DNA of 35,118 bases from Parvibaculum sp. (GCF_002684405.1 NZ_NYVD01000166.1:1-35118), one strand, 5' to 3'. Shown: positions 6,155 through 14,403, counted from the first letter of the stretch. The notes: generated by a model not told the origin, from the sequence alone. A program made the numbers and translations.

Positions 6155-9088
6155 TTAATGCGCGTCGTTCCAGTTGTCGGCGGCGCGCGCCTCCACATCC
6201 AGCGGCACGGAAAGTCTGACCGCCGGTTCCGCCGCGCCGGACATCACCTCGACGACTTTCTCCTCCGTCTTTTCGGCTTCCCCCTCGGGGGCCTCGAAGA
6301 TCAGTTCGTCATGCACCTGCAACAGCATGCGCGCTTTAAGCTTCGCCTGTTTGAGCACATCGGGCATGCGGATCATCGCCCGGCGGATGATATCGGCGGC
6401 GGCGCCCTGAATGGGCGCGTTGATCGCCGCGCGCTCGGTGAAGCTCTTTTCCGCCTGGCTCTTCGACTTGATGCCGGGCAGATGCACGCGCCGTCCGAAA
6501 ATCGTTTCGACATAGCCGTTCTCGCGCACGGACGCCTTCGTGCTTTCCATGTAGTCCCTGATGCCGGGAAAGCGCTTGAAATAGCGGTCGATATACTCGC
6601 CCGCCTCGCCGCGAGAAATACCAAGCTGGTTTGCCAGCCCGAAAGCGGAAATGCCGTAGATGATCCCGAAATTGATCGCCTTGGCGCGGCGGCGCACCGC
6701 CGGGTCCATGCCCTCGATCGGCGTGTCGAAAATTTCGCTCGCCGTCATGGCGTGAATGTCGAGCCCTTCGGCAAAGGCTTTCTTCAGCGCCTCGATATCG
6801 GCGATATGGGCGAGCAGCCTCAATTCGATCTGGCTGTAGTCCGCGGAAATGAGCTTGTTGCCCTTCTCCGCCACGAAGGCCGTCCGGATCTGCCGCCCGT
6901 CTTCCGTCCGTACCGGGATGTTCTGGAGGTTCGGCTCGGACGAAGCCAGGCGTCCCGTGGAGGTCGCAGCCAGCGAATAGCTCGTATGGACGCGGCCCGT
7001 CTCCGGATTGATGTATTCGGGCAGCGCATCCGTATAGGTGCTTTTGAGCTTCGACAGCCCGCGCCAGTCCAGCACGCGCTGCGGCAGGTCGTGGCCTTGC
7101 GCGGCGAGCATGTCCAGCGTGTCGGCATCGGTGGACCAGGCGCCCGTCTTGGTCTTGCGTCCGCCTTCGAGGCTCATCTTGTCGAACAGGATTTCGCCAA
7201 GTTGTTTGGGCGAGGCGATATTGAATTTCTCGCCCGCCAGCTCGTACACCTCGTCCTCATATTGCGCCATCTTCTGCGCGAAATTGGCCGAGAGGCGCGC
7301 CAGCACCGTCTTGTCCACCTTCACGCCCGCCTGCTCCATGCCCACCACCACGGGCACCAGCGCGCGTTCCAGCGTTTCATAAACCGTCATGCGATGTTCG
7401 CCGGCAAGGCGCGGCTTCAGGAGCATCCAGAGGCGCAGCGTGACATCGGCATCCTCCGCCGCATATTCCGTCGCCTTGTCTACCGGCACCTGATCGAAGG
7501 TGATCTGCTTCTCGCCCTTGCCCGCCACTTCGGAAAAGGGAATGCACTGATGGTCGAGATGGATGTTCGCAAGCTCGTCCATACCATGCCCGTGCAGTCC
7601 CGCATCCAGCGCATAGGACATATGCATGGTGTCGTCGATGGGACCGACTTCCACACCGTGACGCGCCAGCACCACCATGTCGTATTTGAGGTTCTGCCCG
7701 ATCTTGAGAACGGATGCGTCCTCCAGCATCGGTTTCAGTGCCTTCAGCGCATCCTTCGGATCGAGCTGCTCGACCTTCTCGCCGCCGTCGAAGTCGAGCC
7801 CGCCATCGCTCGCCTTGCCATGCAGGAGCGGAATGTAACAGGCCTCGCCCGGCGCGGTCGCCAGCGACACGCCGACGAGGCGCGCCTGCATTTCATCGAG
7901 CGAATCCGTTTCGGTATCGACGGCGACGAAGCCCTGATCCCTCGCCTTGTCGACCCAGGGTTGAAGCGCGTCGAGCGTGGTGACGGTTTCATAGGCCGAC
8001 ACATCGAATGCCACGTCGATGCCCTTGGGCGTTGCGCCCGGCGCGCCGCCTTCCTGCGTTCGCGAGGGTTTCTTTTCTTCGCTCGCCGCTTTCTTCTTCT
8101 GGGCGGGATGCTCGCCCGCGGGCTCGACCTCTTCCGCATCCACATTGAAGCGCTCGCCCACGCGGCGCGTCAGGGTGGAAAACTCCATGTCCTTCAAAAA
8201 GGCGATCAGCTTTTCCGGCTCGGGATCATGCGTGCCCATCTCGTCCAGCGGCACGTCGATGGGCACATCCTGATCGAGTTCCACCAGCTTGCGCGAGATG
8301 CGCGCCTGTTCGGCGAATTCGATCAGGTTCTCGCGGCGCTTCTTCTGCTTGATCTCTTCGGCCTTCGACAGAAGCGTTTCGAGATCGCCATATTCCTCGA
8401 TGAGCTGGGCCGCCGTCTTGACACCGATCCCCGGCACGCCCGGCACATTGTCGACGGAGTCGCCCGCCAGCGCCTGAACATCGACGACCTTTTCCGGCGG
8501 CACGCCGAATTTCTCGACCACCTGATCGTGACTGATCGATTTCAGCTTCATCGTGTCCAGCATGTCGACCTGGTCGGTGACGAGCTGCATCAGATCCTTG
8601 TCGGACGACACGATGGTGACCTTCGCGCCCGCTTCCGCGGCAAGCCGCGCATAGGTGGCGATGAGATCGTCGGCCTCATAGCCCATCATTTCCACGCAAG
8701 GCACGGAGAAGGCACGCACCGCGTCGCGCACCAGCGCGAATTGCGGTTTCAGGTCTTCGGGCGGCTCGGGCCGGTTCGCCTTGTACTCGGGATAGATGTC
8801 GTTGCGGAAGGTCTTGCCGGAGGCGTCGAAAATAACCGCAAGATGGCTGGGGTCGAATTCGTCCTTCGTATCCTCCAGCAGCTTGTAGAGCATGTTGCAG
8901 AAGCCGGAGACGGCGCCCACCGGCAGCCCGTCGGATTTCCGCGTCAGCGGCGGCAGCGCGTGATAAGCGCGGAAAAGATAGCCCGAGCCGTCCACCAGAA
9001 AGAGGTGGCTGCCCTTGCCGATGGCGCGCTTTTCCGGCGCACTCCCCGCCTCTTCCGTCTTCCCGCTCGCCTTCTTGCCGCTTGTCAC
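6155..9088 (-). CDS. polA: DNA polymerase I
   Basis: A 977-aa replication and repair polymerase, slightly longer than the 928-aa Escherichia coli enzyme. The 5' nuclease domain occupies about residues 27-300 (LFLVDGSGYLFRAYHALP at its start). A Lys/Glu/Pro-rich linker follows at about 310-350. The 3'-5' exonuclease has intact acidic residues in DTETDSLD (D391, E393) and AAEDADVT, so proofreading is expected. The polymerase domain shows motif A DYSQIELR (D750), motif B RRAKAINFGIIYG and motif C QVHDELIFE (D927). The start is GTG 9088, with AGG-rich sequence about 10 nt upstream; there is no ATG before the first domain. The C-terminus ADNWNDAH is encoded within the 27-bp sequence duplicated at 5035-5061. 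The gene is divergent from the ABC ATPase gene. Confidence 0.97.
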   Translation of the reverse strand: MTSGKKASGKTEEAGSAPEKRAIGKGSHLFLVDGSGYLFRAYHALPPLTRKSDGLPVGAVSGFCNMLYKLLEDTKDEFDPSHLAVIFDASGKTFRNDIYPEYKANRPEPPEDLKPQFALVRDAVRAFSVPCVEMMGYEADDLIATYARLAAEAGAKVTIVSSDKDLMQLVTDQVDMLDTMKLKSISHDQVVEKFGVPPEKVVDVQALAGDSVDNVPGVPGIGVKTAAQLIEEYGDLETLLSKAEEIKQKKRRENLIEFAEQARISRKLVELDQDVPIDVPLDEMGTHDPEPEKLIAFLKDMEFSTLTRRVGERFNVDAEEVEPAGEHPAQKKKAASEEKKPSRTQEGGAPGATPKGIDVAFDVSAYETVTTLDALQPWVDKARDQGFVAVDTETDSLDEMQARLVGVSLATAPGEACYIPLLHGKASDGGLDFDGGEKVEQLDPKDALKALKPMLEDASVLKIGQNLKYDMVVLARHGVEVGPIDDTMHMSYALDAGLHGHGMDELANIHLDHQCIPFSEVAGKGEKQITFDQVPVDKATEYAAEDADVTLRLWMLLKPRLAGEHRMTVYETLERALVPVVVGMEQAGVKVDKTVLARLSANFAQKMAQYEDEVYELAGEKFNIASPKQLGEILFDKMSLEGGRKTKTGAWSTDADTLDMLAAQGHDLPQRVLDWRGLSKLKSTYTDALPEYINPETGRVHTSYSLAATSTGRLASSEPNLQNIPVRTEDGRQIRTAFVAEKGNKLISADYSQIELRLLAHIADIEALKKAFAEGLDIHAMTASEIFDTPIEGMDPAVRRRAKAINFGIIYGISAFGLANQLGISRGEAGEYIDRYFKRFPGIRDYMESTKASVRENGYVETIFGRRVHLPGIKSKSQAEKSFTERAAINAPIQGAAADIIRRAMIRMPDVLKQAKLKARMLLQVHDELIFEAPEGEAEKTEEKVVEVMSGAAEPAVRLSVPLDVEARAADNWNDAH
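6157..6183. repeat. Right copy of 27-bp direct repeat (functional polA 3' end)
   Basis: This copy is identical to 5035-5061 and lies 1122 bp away. It includes the last eight polA codons and one base of the TAA stop. Confidence 0.9.
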
Positions 9089-9277
9089 AGACGCCTGCCT
9101 TCCTATCTAAGGGGTACTCATGGCATTATCCGCGCCCCCGACACAGCGATAAAGAGCCCGACACAAGGGCCCGCCATTTCAGGCCGCCAATATAACGCTT
9201 TCACCGGGGCGGGCCACCGCCGCTCCCGCCTTTCCGAAAGCACCGGAAACGAGACCAGAAACGAGAAGGGTCCTCCC

Positions 9278-10294
9278 ATGGCCGATACGCTCGCCGAAAC
9301 CGAAAACACGATCGACCGCCGCATGCCCTCCGAAGAGGTCGCGAGCGAGCCGGTTTCGGCCATTTCGGCGCGGGCCTTGCGCAAGGTCTACAAGGCGTCG
9401 GGCGGGCAGCCCGCCAAGGAAGCGCTGAAGGGGATCGATCTCGACATTCCGCGCGGCTCCATTTTCGGCCTGCTGGGCCCCAATGGCGCGGGCAAATCGA
9501 CCTTCATCAACATTCTCGCCGGTCTCGTCATCAAGACGTCCGGCTCGGCGTCCATCTGGGGCTTCGATACCGACGTCAATCCGCGCAGCGCACGCGCCTC
9601 CATCGGCGTGGTGCCGCAGGAGCTCAATATCGACCCCTTCTTCACGCCGGCCGAGGCGCTGGAGATGCAGGCCGGGCTTTACGGCGTGCCGAAATCGGAA
9701 CGACGCACCATGGAAATCCTGGAAGCCATGGGGCTCGACGACAAGGCGCATGCCTATGCGCGGACCCTCTCGGGCGGCATGCGGCGGCGGCTGCTCGTCG
9801 CCAAGGCCATGGTGCATAATCCGCCCGTGCTCATTCTCGACGAGCCGACGGCGGGCGTCGACATCGAGCTTCGCAAGCAGCTCTGGGACTATGTGCAGGA
9901 GCTTCATGCGCAAGGCACAACCATCGTACTCACCACCCATTACCTGGAAGAGGCCCAGTCGCTTTGCGACCAGATCGCCATCATCAATCATGGCGAGGTG
10001 GTGGCCTGCGAGCCGACCCAGACGCTGCTGTCGCGAATCAGCGAAAAGCGCCTCATCGTGCGCGCGGCCTCGCCGCTGGACCAGATTCCCGCCTCGCTGG
10101 AAGACATGAAGGTGACGTTGCGCCCCGACGGGTCGCTCGACATCCAGTACAACCCCGTCGAGGTGAGCGCCATGTCGATCCTCGCCCAGCTTTCCGCCGA
10201 GGGGCTGGAGATCGCGGATATCTCGACCGAGGAATCGGATCTGGAAGACGTGTTCCTGCAGCTCACCTCGGGCGCGCATGGCGCCGGGAACTGA
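9278..10294 (+). CDS. ABC-2 type transporter ATP-binding protein
   Basis: A 338-aa cytoplasmic ATPase subunit of an exporter. It has Walker A GPNGAGKST, the signature LSGGMRRRL, Walker B LILDEPTAGVD and the switch His in TTHYLEEA. The C-terminal extension of about 90 residues is typical of YadG/DrrA/NodI-like ATPases working with ABC-2 membrane proteins. ATG 9278 follows GAGAAGGG by about 7 nt; the same frame is open far upstream only because it runs antisense to polA. No permease gene is adjacent: the next gene is on the opposite strand. The permease must therefore be encoded elsewhere, and the substrate is unknown. A 35-residue N-terminal extension precedes the nucleotide-binding core. Confidence 0.92.
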   Translation: MADTLAETENTIDRRMPSEEVASEPVSAISARALRKVYKASGGQPAKEALKGIDLDIPRGSIFGLLGPNGAGKSTFINILAGLVIKTSGSASIWGFDTDVNPRSARASIGVVPQELNIDPFFTPAEALEMQAGLYGVPKSERRTMEILEAMGLDDKAHAYARTLSGGMRRRLLVAKAMVHNPPVLILDEPTAGVDIELRKQLWDYVQELHAQGTTIVLTTHYLEEAQSLCDQIAIINHGEVVACEPTQTLLSRISEKRLIVRAASPLDQIPASLEDMKVTLRPDGSLDIQYNPVEVSAMSILAQLSAEGLEIADISTEESDLEDVFLQLTSGAHGAGN

Positions 10295-10314
10295 CGCTGG
10301 GAAGACGGACTTTA

Positions 10315-10344
10315 GTTAGCGCCCCGACAGTCAGCGCCCCGACG
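10315..10344. repeat. 15-bp tandem duplication across the end of the PAS gene
   Basis: Two adjacent 15-bp units (10315-10329 and 10330-10344) match at 13 of 15 positions around the core AGCGCCCCGAC. On the minus strand both carry the codons for SGR followed by a stop (TGA, then TAA) in the same frame. The gene's last codons and stop have thus been duplicated in frame. Confidence 0.75.
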
Positions 10345-10843
10345 AGGCGCGCTTCACCAGTTCGCCCATGACGAGCCCCACCGTGTCGCCGCCATTCTGC
10401 CCGGAGAGCGGCAGCAGCACGCCTTCGACCTCCGTCACCTGCCCGCCCGGCGCGAAGCGGGCATGACCGTAGATGCGGATAGGGCGGCGCAATTGCGCGA
10501 CGATGCCGAAGAGCTTGCAGAAGGCCGATGACGGTTTGGCCGACAGCACCTCGGCAAAGCTTCTTCCCGTGAAGTCATGCGCGAATAATTCGTTCAGCGC
10601 CGTTCCCATCAGCCGGACCGTGAAATCTTCCGGGTTCAGCATGGGCGGCGCCACATTCACCAGAAAGACGCTTGGCAGGTGGGACACGATTTCCGCCGGG
10701 CTCACATCCGCCCGAGCCGGCATGGCCCGGCCCTGCCGCTTGCCGTCCCAATAGGCCTGCATCTCGCGCAGGCGGCGATCGTGGAAGCCCAGCAAGGGGT
10801 CGACAAAGACATCGAAGGGGGCCAGCCGGATCGGCTCGGACAT
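10331..10843 (-). CDS. PAS domain protein (PAS_5 type)
   Basis: A 170-aa cytoplasmic protein with no output domain. Residues about 25-150 resemble the PAS_5 family (PF07310), which is common in alphaproteobacteria and often present in several copies per genome: an N-terminal LREMQAYWDGKR segment, then the PAS core with RLMGTALNELFAHDFTGRSF and a C-terminal strand pair. It probably binds a small ligand or another protein; the role is unknown. ATG 10843 has GGAAG about 14 nt upstream, which is long. The stop is TGA at 10331-10333, followed after four in-frame codons by a second stop (TAA) created by a tandem duplication. The 328 bp upstream hold an 11-bp repeat array and tRNA-Arg. Confidence 0.8.
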   Translation of the reverse strand: MSEPIRLAPFDVFVDPLLGFHDRRLREMQAYWDGKRQGRAMPARADVSPAEIVSHLPSVFLVNVAPPMLNPEDFTVRLMGTALNELFAHDFTGRSFAEVLSAKPSSAFCKLFGIVAQLRRPIRIYGHARFAPGGQVTEVEGVLLPLSGQNGGDTVGLVMGELVKRASSGR

Positions 10844-11171
10844 GTGATACTGACTTTCTTCCGACGCATCATGAGGGGAATGTCAGCGCAGCCTTCATCG
10901 TTTCGCACGGCCGGAAGCGCCCATCTTCGCCCATGCCCCTTCTACCACACTCGCAAGGTGGCCCAACATGCGAAAGCGGCTTGCCGCGAGCGGTCCGGGG
11001 CGCATGTTCTTTGGATCTCCCCGGCATTCTCTCAGCATTCCCCGGGCATTCCCTCGGCATTTTCCGGTCATTTCGTTGTGCGTCCGGGGGTTTTGGGCTA
11101 TCTTCCGCCGCGCATTTCGGGGCATATTGCGCGCCCCAAGGGCTCTCACCGAGCCCGCCGGTTCATACCGG
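10844..11171. other. 328-bp gene-free region between the PAS gene and tRNA-Arg
   Basis: The region holds upstream sequences for both the PAS gene (minus) and tRNA-Arg (plus). Its main structure is the 11-bp tandem repeat at 11024-11078. Several short open frames cross it, but their codon use looks random and some merely translate the repeat. No sigma-70 promoter could be assigned with confidence. Confidence 0.6.
11024..11078. repeat. Five-unit 11-bp direct repeat, consensus GCATTCYCYSG
   Basis: Units begin at 11024, 11035, 11046, 11057 and 11068. The first four start with GCATT and the fifth with TCATT. The strict 11-bp period places each copy on nearly the same face of the helix, as in direct-repeat sites of OmpR/PhoB-type regulators, but a simple minisatellite is equally possible. 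Confidence 0.7.
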
Positions 11172-11248
<77 letters not shown>

Positions 11249-11259
11249 TTTCTCCCTCA

Positions 11260-11757
11260 TCAACCGCGCTTGAACCGCTCCGGGTCCTTGGCGATCAGGG
11301 CTTCGAGGTCGGGCATGCCTTTTTTCAGGCCAGCGCGGAGCTGGCGGGTGACGAGCCAGCCGAGCGGGAAGATGGCTTTCGCCTTGCCCCACCATTGCAG
11401 TTCGCAGCCTTCGGGCGTCTCGACCACGCGGTAGTCTTCCGCGCCGGCCTTGATGGGCAGGGGACTGCGCTCGAAGCGGAAGGCCATGCGGCGACCTTCC
11501 TCCCAGGCGTAGAAGCTTTCCTCGATGGCCGCCTTGCCCGCTTCCACAATGCGCGTGGTGCCGACGCCGAAGGGCTCCGGGCTCGTCCATGTCACGCCGG
11601 TGAGCGGCAGCCATTCCGTCCAGGCCTTCGCATCGAGGAGGGCGGCCCAGACCATGTCGGCGGGAAAGGGAAAGCGGTGCGTCGCATCGGGCGGGGTCGT
11701 GTCCGCCGACAGGAATTCCTCGCCCACCTTTTCATGCTGCTTCAGCTTCTGCGCCAT
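11260..11757 (-). CDS. SRPBCC family protein (START-like fold)
   Basis: A 165-aa cytoplasmic protein. Residues about 25-150 have the polyketide cyclase/SRPBCC pattern: [21 protein letters not shown] at the start, strands [18 protein letters not shown] and [10 protein letters not shown], and a long C-terminal helix. Such folds bind hydrophobic ligands; the ligand is unknown. ATG 11757 is preferred to ATG 11775 and more distant starts because AGGAGA lies about 6 nt upstream. It starts 19 nt after the SDR gene stop and is probably the last gene of a minus-strand unit with the SDR and Gfa genes. It ends 11 bp from the convergent tRNA-Arg. Confidence 0.8.
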   Translation of the reverse strand: MAQKLKQHEKVGEEFLSADTTPPDATHRFPFPADMVWAALLDAKAWTEWLPLTGVTWTSPEPFGVGTTRIVEAGKAAIEESFYAWEEGRRMAFRFERSPLPIKAGAEDYRVVETPEGCELQWWGKAKAIFPLGWLVTRQLRAGLKKGMPDLEALIAKDPERFKRG

Positions 11758-11776
11758 CGCCGTCTCTCCTGCCATA

Positions 11777-12613
11777 TCAAAGAATGTATCCGTCTCCCGC
11801 GGCGCGCACCGTGATGTCGCCGAGCGAAACGCCCCAGGGCGTGTCGATGGCGGTGATGACGGCATCGGCGATATAGCCGGGATTGAGCACCGCATAGGCG
11901 GTGCTGTCCGGGTTCACCCGGTCGTCCTGCACCTGGCCCCCGAGGATCGCCATCATACTCTCGGTGTAGGTCACCGTGTTCTGGCCGAGAATGCCCGCCA
12001 CGGCTTCCGGGTTCACCACGCCGCCGGAAAGGCCTGTCGCGGGCACGCCGGTCGGCTTCACGATCGTCACCTTGATCTTGCCCGCCGCTTCCACGCGCAG
12101 CGATTCCGACAGGAAGTTCACCGCCGATTTCGACGCGCCGTAAACGGCGGCGCCGAGCACGGGGAAATTGCCGTAGATCGATGAAATATTGATCACATGG
12201 CCGCGGCCCTGCGCCATCATCGGGTCATAGGCGGCGATGATGCCGTTCATCACGCCCTTGATGTTGATGTCGATGCATTTGCCCCATGCGCCCGCCGCCG
12301 CCTCATGATCGGCAAAGAAGGCCAGCGGCATGACGCCCGCATTGTTGATCATCACGTCGATCTCGCCATGCGTGTCCACCGCATGGGAGACGAGCGCCTT
12401 CATGGCGGCCAGATCGGTGACGTCGGTTGTCTTGGCCGAGGCCGTGCCGCCCGCATCGGCGATGAGCTTCACCGTTTCGGCAAGCCCTTCCTCGTTCACG
12501 TCGCCGCACACGAGATTGGCGCCGCGCGCCGCCGCCTTCTGGGCGACGAGCCTGCCGAAGCCGCCCGCCGCGCCGGTGACGACAATCGTCTTTCCACGGA
12601 TATGATCCGTCAT
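11777..12613 (-). CDS. Short-chain dehydrogenase/reductase (SDR family)
   Basis: A 278-aa NAD(P)-dependent oxidoreductase of the classical SDR type. The cofactor motif TGAAGGFG is at 13-20, D38 after the second strand suggests NAD preference, NNAG is at 90-93, and the catalytic Ser-Tyr-Lys triad is in ISSIYG (S144), Y158 and K162. The last 80 residues form the substrate lid and give no clue to the substrate. The ATG has AGGAGA about 8 nt upstream. It lies 27 bp after the Gfa gene and 19 bp before the SRPBCC gene, so the three are likely co-transcribed. Together with the flavin reductase and TetR upstream the cluster suggests catabolism or detoxification of a small carbonyl or alcohol, which is inference. 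Confidence 0.9.
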   Translation of the reverse strand: MTDHIRGKTIVVTGAAGGFGRLVAQKAAARGANLVCGDVNEEGLAETVKLIADAGGTASAKTTDVTDLAAMKALVSHAVDTHGEIDVMINNAGVMPLAFFADHEAAAGAWGKCIDINIKGVMNGIIAAYDPMMAQGRGHVINISSIYGNFPVLGAAVYGASKSAVNFLSESLRVEAAGKIKVTIVKPTGVPATGLSGGVVNPEAVAGILGQNTVTYTESMMAILGGQVQDDRVNPDSTAYAVLNPGYIADAVITAIDTPWGVSLGDITVRAAGDGYIL

Positions 12614-12640
12614 CGGAGTATCTCCTTCGGTGCGGCGAAG

Positions 12641-13045
12641 TCAGGACGGATTTTGGGGGAAGCGCGCGTCCGCGATCGGCGCAACCCAGTCCTGCTTGCT
12701 GTCGCACCAGATTTCCACGCCGGGCGTCACCATGGAGGTATCGTCGAGCGTGCCCGCCTTGATGATCGCAATCGCCTCATTGACCGAGAGCCGGGAGAAG
12801 ATCGGCGAGCCGCACTCCGCGCAGAATTCGCGCACCACGATATTGCCGCTATCGGCCTTGTCGTCGAAGCGCTTCAGCTCGCCTTTCATCGTCAGCGCAT
12901 CCGCCGGGACGATGACATTGACGGAAAAGGCCGCGCCGCTCTGGCGCTGGCAGTTCTTGCAGTGACAGACCATCGTCGCCACAGGTTCGGCGCTGCTCTC
13001 ATAGGAGAACTGTCCGCACAGGCATTGCCCTTTGAGTTTCGTCAT
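12641..13045 (-). CDS. Gfa/CENP-V family zinc protein
   Basis: A 134-aa zinc-binding protein of the glutathione-dependent formaldehyde-activating enzyme family (PF04828). The ligand pattern is complete: C8 and C10 (CLCG), C27, C29 and C32 (CHCKNC), and C75 and C78 (CAECG). Family members bind S-hydroxymethylglutathione or have unknown roles, and many are not true Gfa enzymes. The ATG follows GGGAGGATC closely. It is first in the probable Gfa-SDR-SRPBCC unit; the 157 bp to the flavin reductase gene upstream leave room for a promoter. Confidence 0.9.
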   Translation of the reverse strand: MTKLKGQCLCGQFSYESSAEPVATMVCHCKNCQRQSGAAFSVNVIVPADALTMKGELKRFDDKADSGNIVVREFCAECGSPIFSRLSVNEAIAIIKAGTLDDTSMVTPGVEIWCDSKQDWVAPIADARFPQNPS

Positions 13046-13202
13046 CTTGATCCTCCCTCGGTCGCGCTCGCGACATGCTTTTCGTTTTGCACATTATTCA
13101 CGGCGGATCGGGCGTGCGTAAAGGACAAGCGCGCAAGGTCCCTCCCTATGACGCACGAACGCTACGGCAAGGGCCTTGAGTTTTTTCGATGCCCCGGCGC
13201 GC

Positions 13203-13733
13203 CTACGGCATTTTCGATTTCAGCGTGATGATGTCTCCGTCCACGGCGAAGCGGCCATAGCCTTTGTGGTGGATGGTTTTGGCGTTCTTCCGCTTCGGCT
13301 CGTGCCAGGCTTTCACCGCTTCCAGCACGAAGAGGCAGTATTTGTTCACGAGCCGCGTATCCACGACGCGGCATTCAAGATTGGCGATGCATCCGGCGAT
13401 GAGCGGCGCGCCGACCGTTTCCGCCGGCTTCGTCTTCAGGCCGAAGGTTTCGAACTTGTCGGTATCCCGGCCCGAGCAGTTCCCGATCCCGACGACCGTT
13501 TCGGCCATCTCCACGGGCGGAATGGCGATGACGCATTCGCGCGTGGCCTTCAGCGCCTTGAAGCTGTAATCGCCGTCGCTCACCACACAGGCGATCAGCG
13601 GCGGCGTGAATTCCATCATCATGTGCCAGGACATGGTCATCACATTGGGGGTGCCGCGCTGCGCCGTGGCGAGAAGCACCACCGGGCCCGGCTCCAGCAA
13701 CTGATAGACGGAAGAGAGCGGAAACGCCTTCAT
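13203..13733 (-). CDS. Flavin reductase-like FMN-binding protein
   Basis: A 176-aa protein with the FMN-binding split-barrel fold of the flavin reductase-like family (PF01613): VVLLATAQRGTPNVMTMSWHMMMEFTPPLIACVVS near the N-terminus, then a NCSGRDTDKFETFGL segment and ECRVVDTRLV. Members supply reduced flavin to a partner oxygenase or act as stand-alone FMN reductases; the partner is unknown. ATG 13733 is chosen over GTG 13757 because AGGAGG lies about 7 nt before it. It is 81 bp downstream of tetR on the same strand, so it may share the tetR promoter and be part of its regulon. Confidence 0.86.
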   Translation of the reverse strand: MKAFPLSSVYQLLEPGPVVLLATAQRGTPNVMTMSWHMMMEFTPPLIACVVSDGDYSFKALKATRECVIAIPPVEMAETVVGIGNCSGRDTDKFETFGLKTKPAETVGAPLIAGCIANLECRVVDTRLVNKYCLFVLEAVKAWHEPKRKNAKTIHHKGYGRFAVDGDIITLKSKMP

Positions 13734-13814
13734 GCGGGCCTCCTGGATAAGCGGCACATCGGCAAAGCCGGGCCTGATCGCAGCTCCAGCAGGCAGCTTA
13801 CAGCGCGCGCGGGC

Positions 13815-14375
13815 TCAATCCAGCGCAGCGGAGATGAGCTTTTCCGCAACGGCCTTGGCGTCGCCCGCGGGATCCGCCTCATGGCCCAGATGCGCCGTCA
13901 CGATGGCGCCTTCCTTCAAAAGCAGCAGGGCCCGCGCAAGGCCCGCGGGATCTTTCGCCCCGGCCTCGGCGGCAATCGCCTGCAACTGCCTGAACAGCAT
14001 GCGCTTGTGTTCGGCCGACTGCACATGAATGGGGTGGTCGGGATCGGGATATTCCGAAGCGGCCTTGATGAACATGCAGGAGCGGAAATCGGGCTTGGCG
14101 AACCATTCCGCCAGTGCGTCGAACATGGCGAGCAGCTGGGCCCGGGGCTCGCCCGCCTCCTCCATCCGGCGAAACAGCCATGTGCGGAAGTCCTGATCGC
14201 GCAGCCGAAGGACCGCCAGGATCAGCTCGTCCTTGCTGTGGAAGTGCTTGAACATGGTGGTCTTGGAGATGCCGGTTTCACCCGACAGAAGGTCCATGCC
14301 GGTCGCGTGGAATCCTTCCCGGTAGAAGATATTCAGGGCCCTCCGGACCAGTTCGTCTCGCTTACTCGGACGCAT
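13815..14375 (-). CDS. TetR family transcriptional repressor
   Basis: A 186-aa DNA-binding regulator. Residues about 5-55 are the TetR helix-turn-helix domain (RALNIFYREGFHATGMDLLSGETGISKTTMFKHFHSKDEL in pattern), followed by a helical ligand-binding domain with a TetR_C-like AEWFAKPDFRSCMF stretch. ATG 14375 is preferred to the in-frame ATG 14387: the promoter read at 14402-14430 would start transcription near 14395, leaving almost no leader before 14387, while GAGAGG precedes 14375 by 4-5 nt. The operator overlaps this predicted start point, so the gene is probably autorepressed. It is divergent from the DUF1348 gene, which carries two more operator copies, and precedes a flavin reductase gene. 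Confidence 0.9.
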   Translation of the reverse strand: MRPSKRDELVRRALNIFYREGFHATGMDLLSGETGISKTTMFKHFHSKDELILAVLRLRDQDFRTWLFRRMEEAGEPRAQLLAMFDALAEWFAKPDFRSCMFIKAASEYPDPDHPIHVQSAEHKRMLFRQLQAIAAEAGAKDPAGLARALLLLKEGAIVTAHLGHEADPAGDAKAVAEKLISAALD

Positions 14376-14390
14376 TCGACCTCTCATTCT

Positions 14391-14403
14391 GAACTGATCT
14401 GTA
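14391..14403. promoter_or_regulatory. TetR operator at the tetR promoter
   Basis: GAACTGATCTGTA is the exact reverse complement of 14553-14565. Its core ACTGATCTGT (14393-14402) fits a near-palindrome of the form ACNGATCNGT around GATC. It abuts the tetR -10 box and covers the predicted transcription start, as expected for autorepression. Confidence 0.7.

Larger units (their letters stand above)
5062..6183. mobile_element. Single-gene cassette inserted at the 3' end of polA, flanked by 27-bp direct repeats
   Basis: The 1122-bp unit between corresponding ends of the repeats holds exactly one gene, the 356-aa membrane protein. One repeat copy completes polA and the other lies beyond the cassette. 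Two 60-bp lines counted by hand inside the gene (5521-5640) are about 49% GC, against about 62% for a polA line (6481-6540), which suggests a foreign source. Integration that rebuilds the end of a host gene is typical of site-specific recombination, but no integrase or terminal inverted repeat is visible. Alternatives are an unusually long target duplication, or recombination between short homologies. Confidence 0.5.

Noticed and set aside
9137-9165. CCCGACACA repeated at 20-bp spacing in the polA/ABC divide
   Set aside because: Only nine bases and two copies in a GC-rich region; not enough to call an operator.
5729-9277. Very long open frame on the plus strand across the cassette and polA, fused in frame to the ABC ATPase
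   Set aside because: Antisense to polA and rich in His/Arg with no domain. The ATPase has its own start and ribosome site at 9278.
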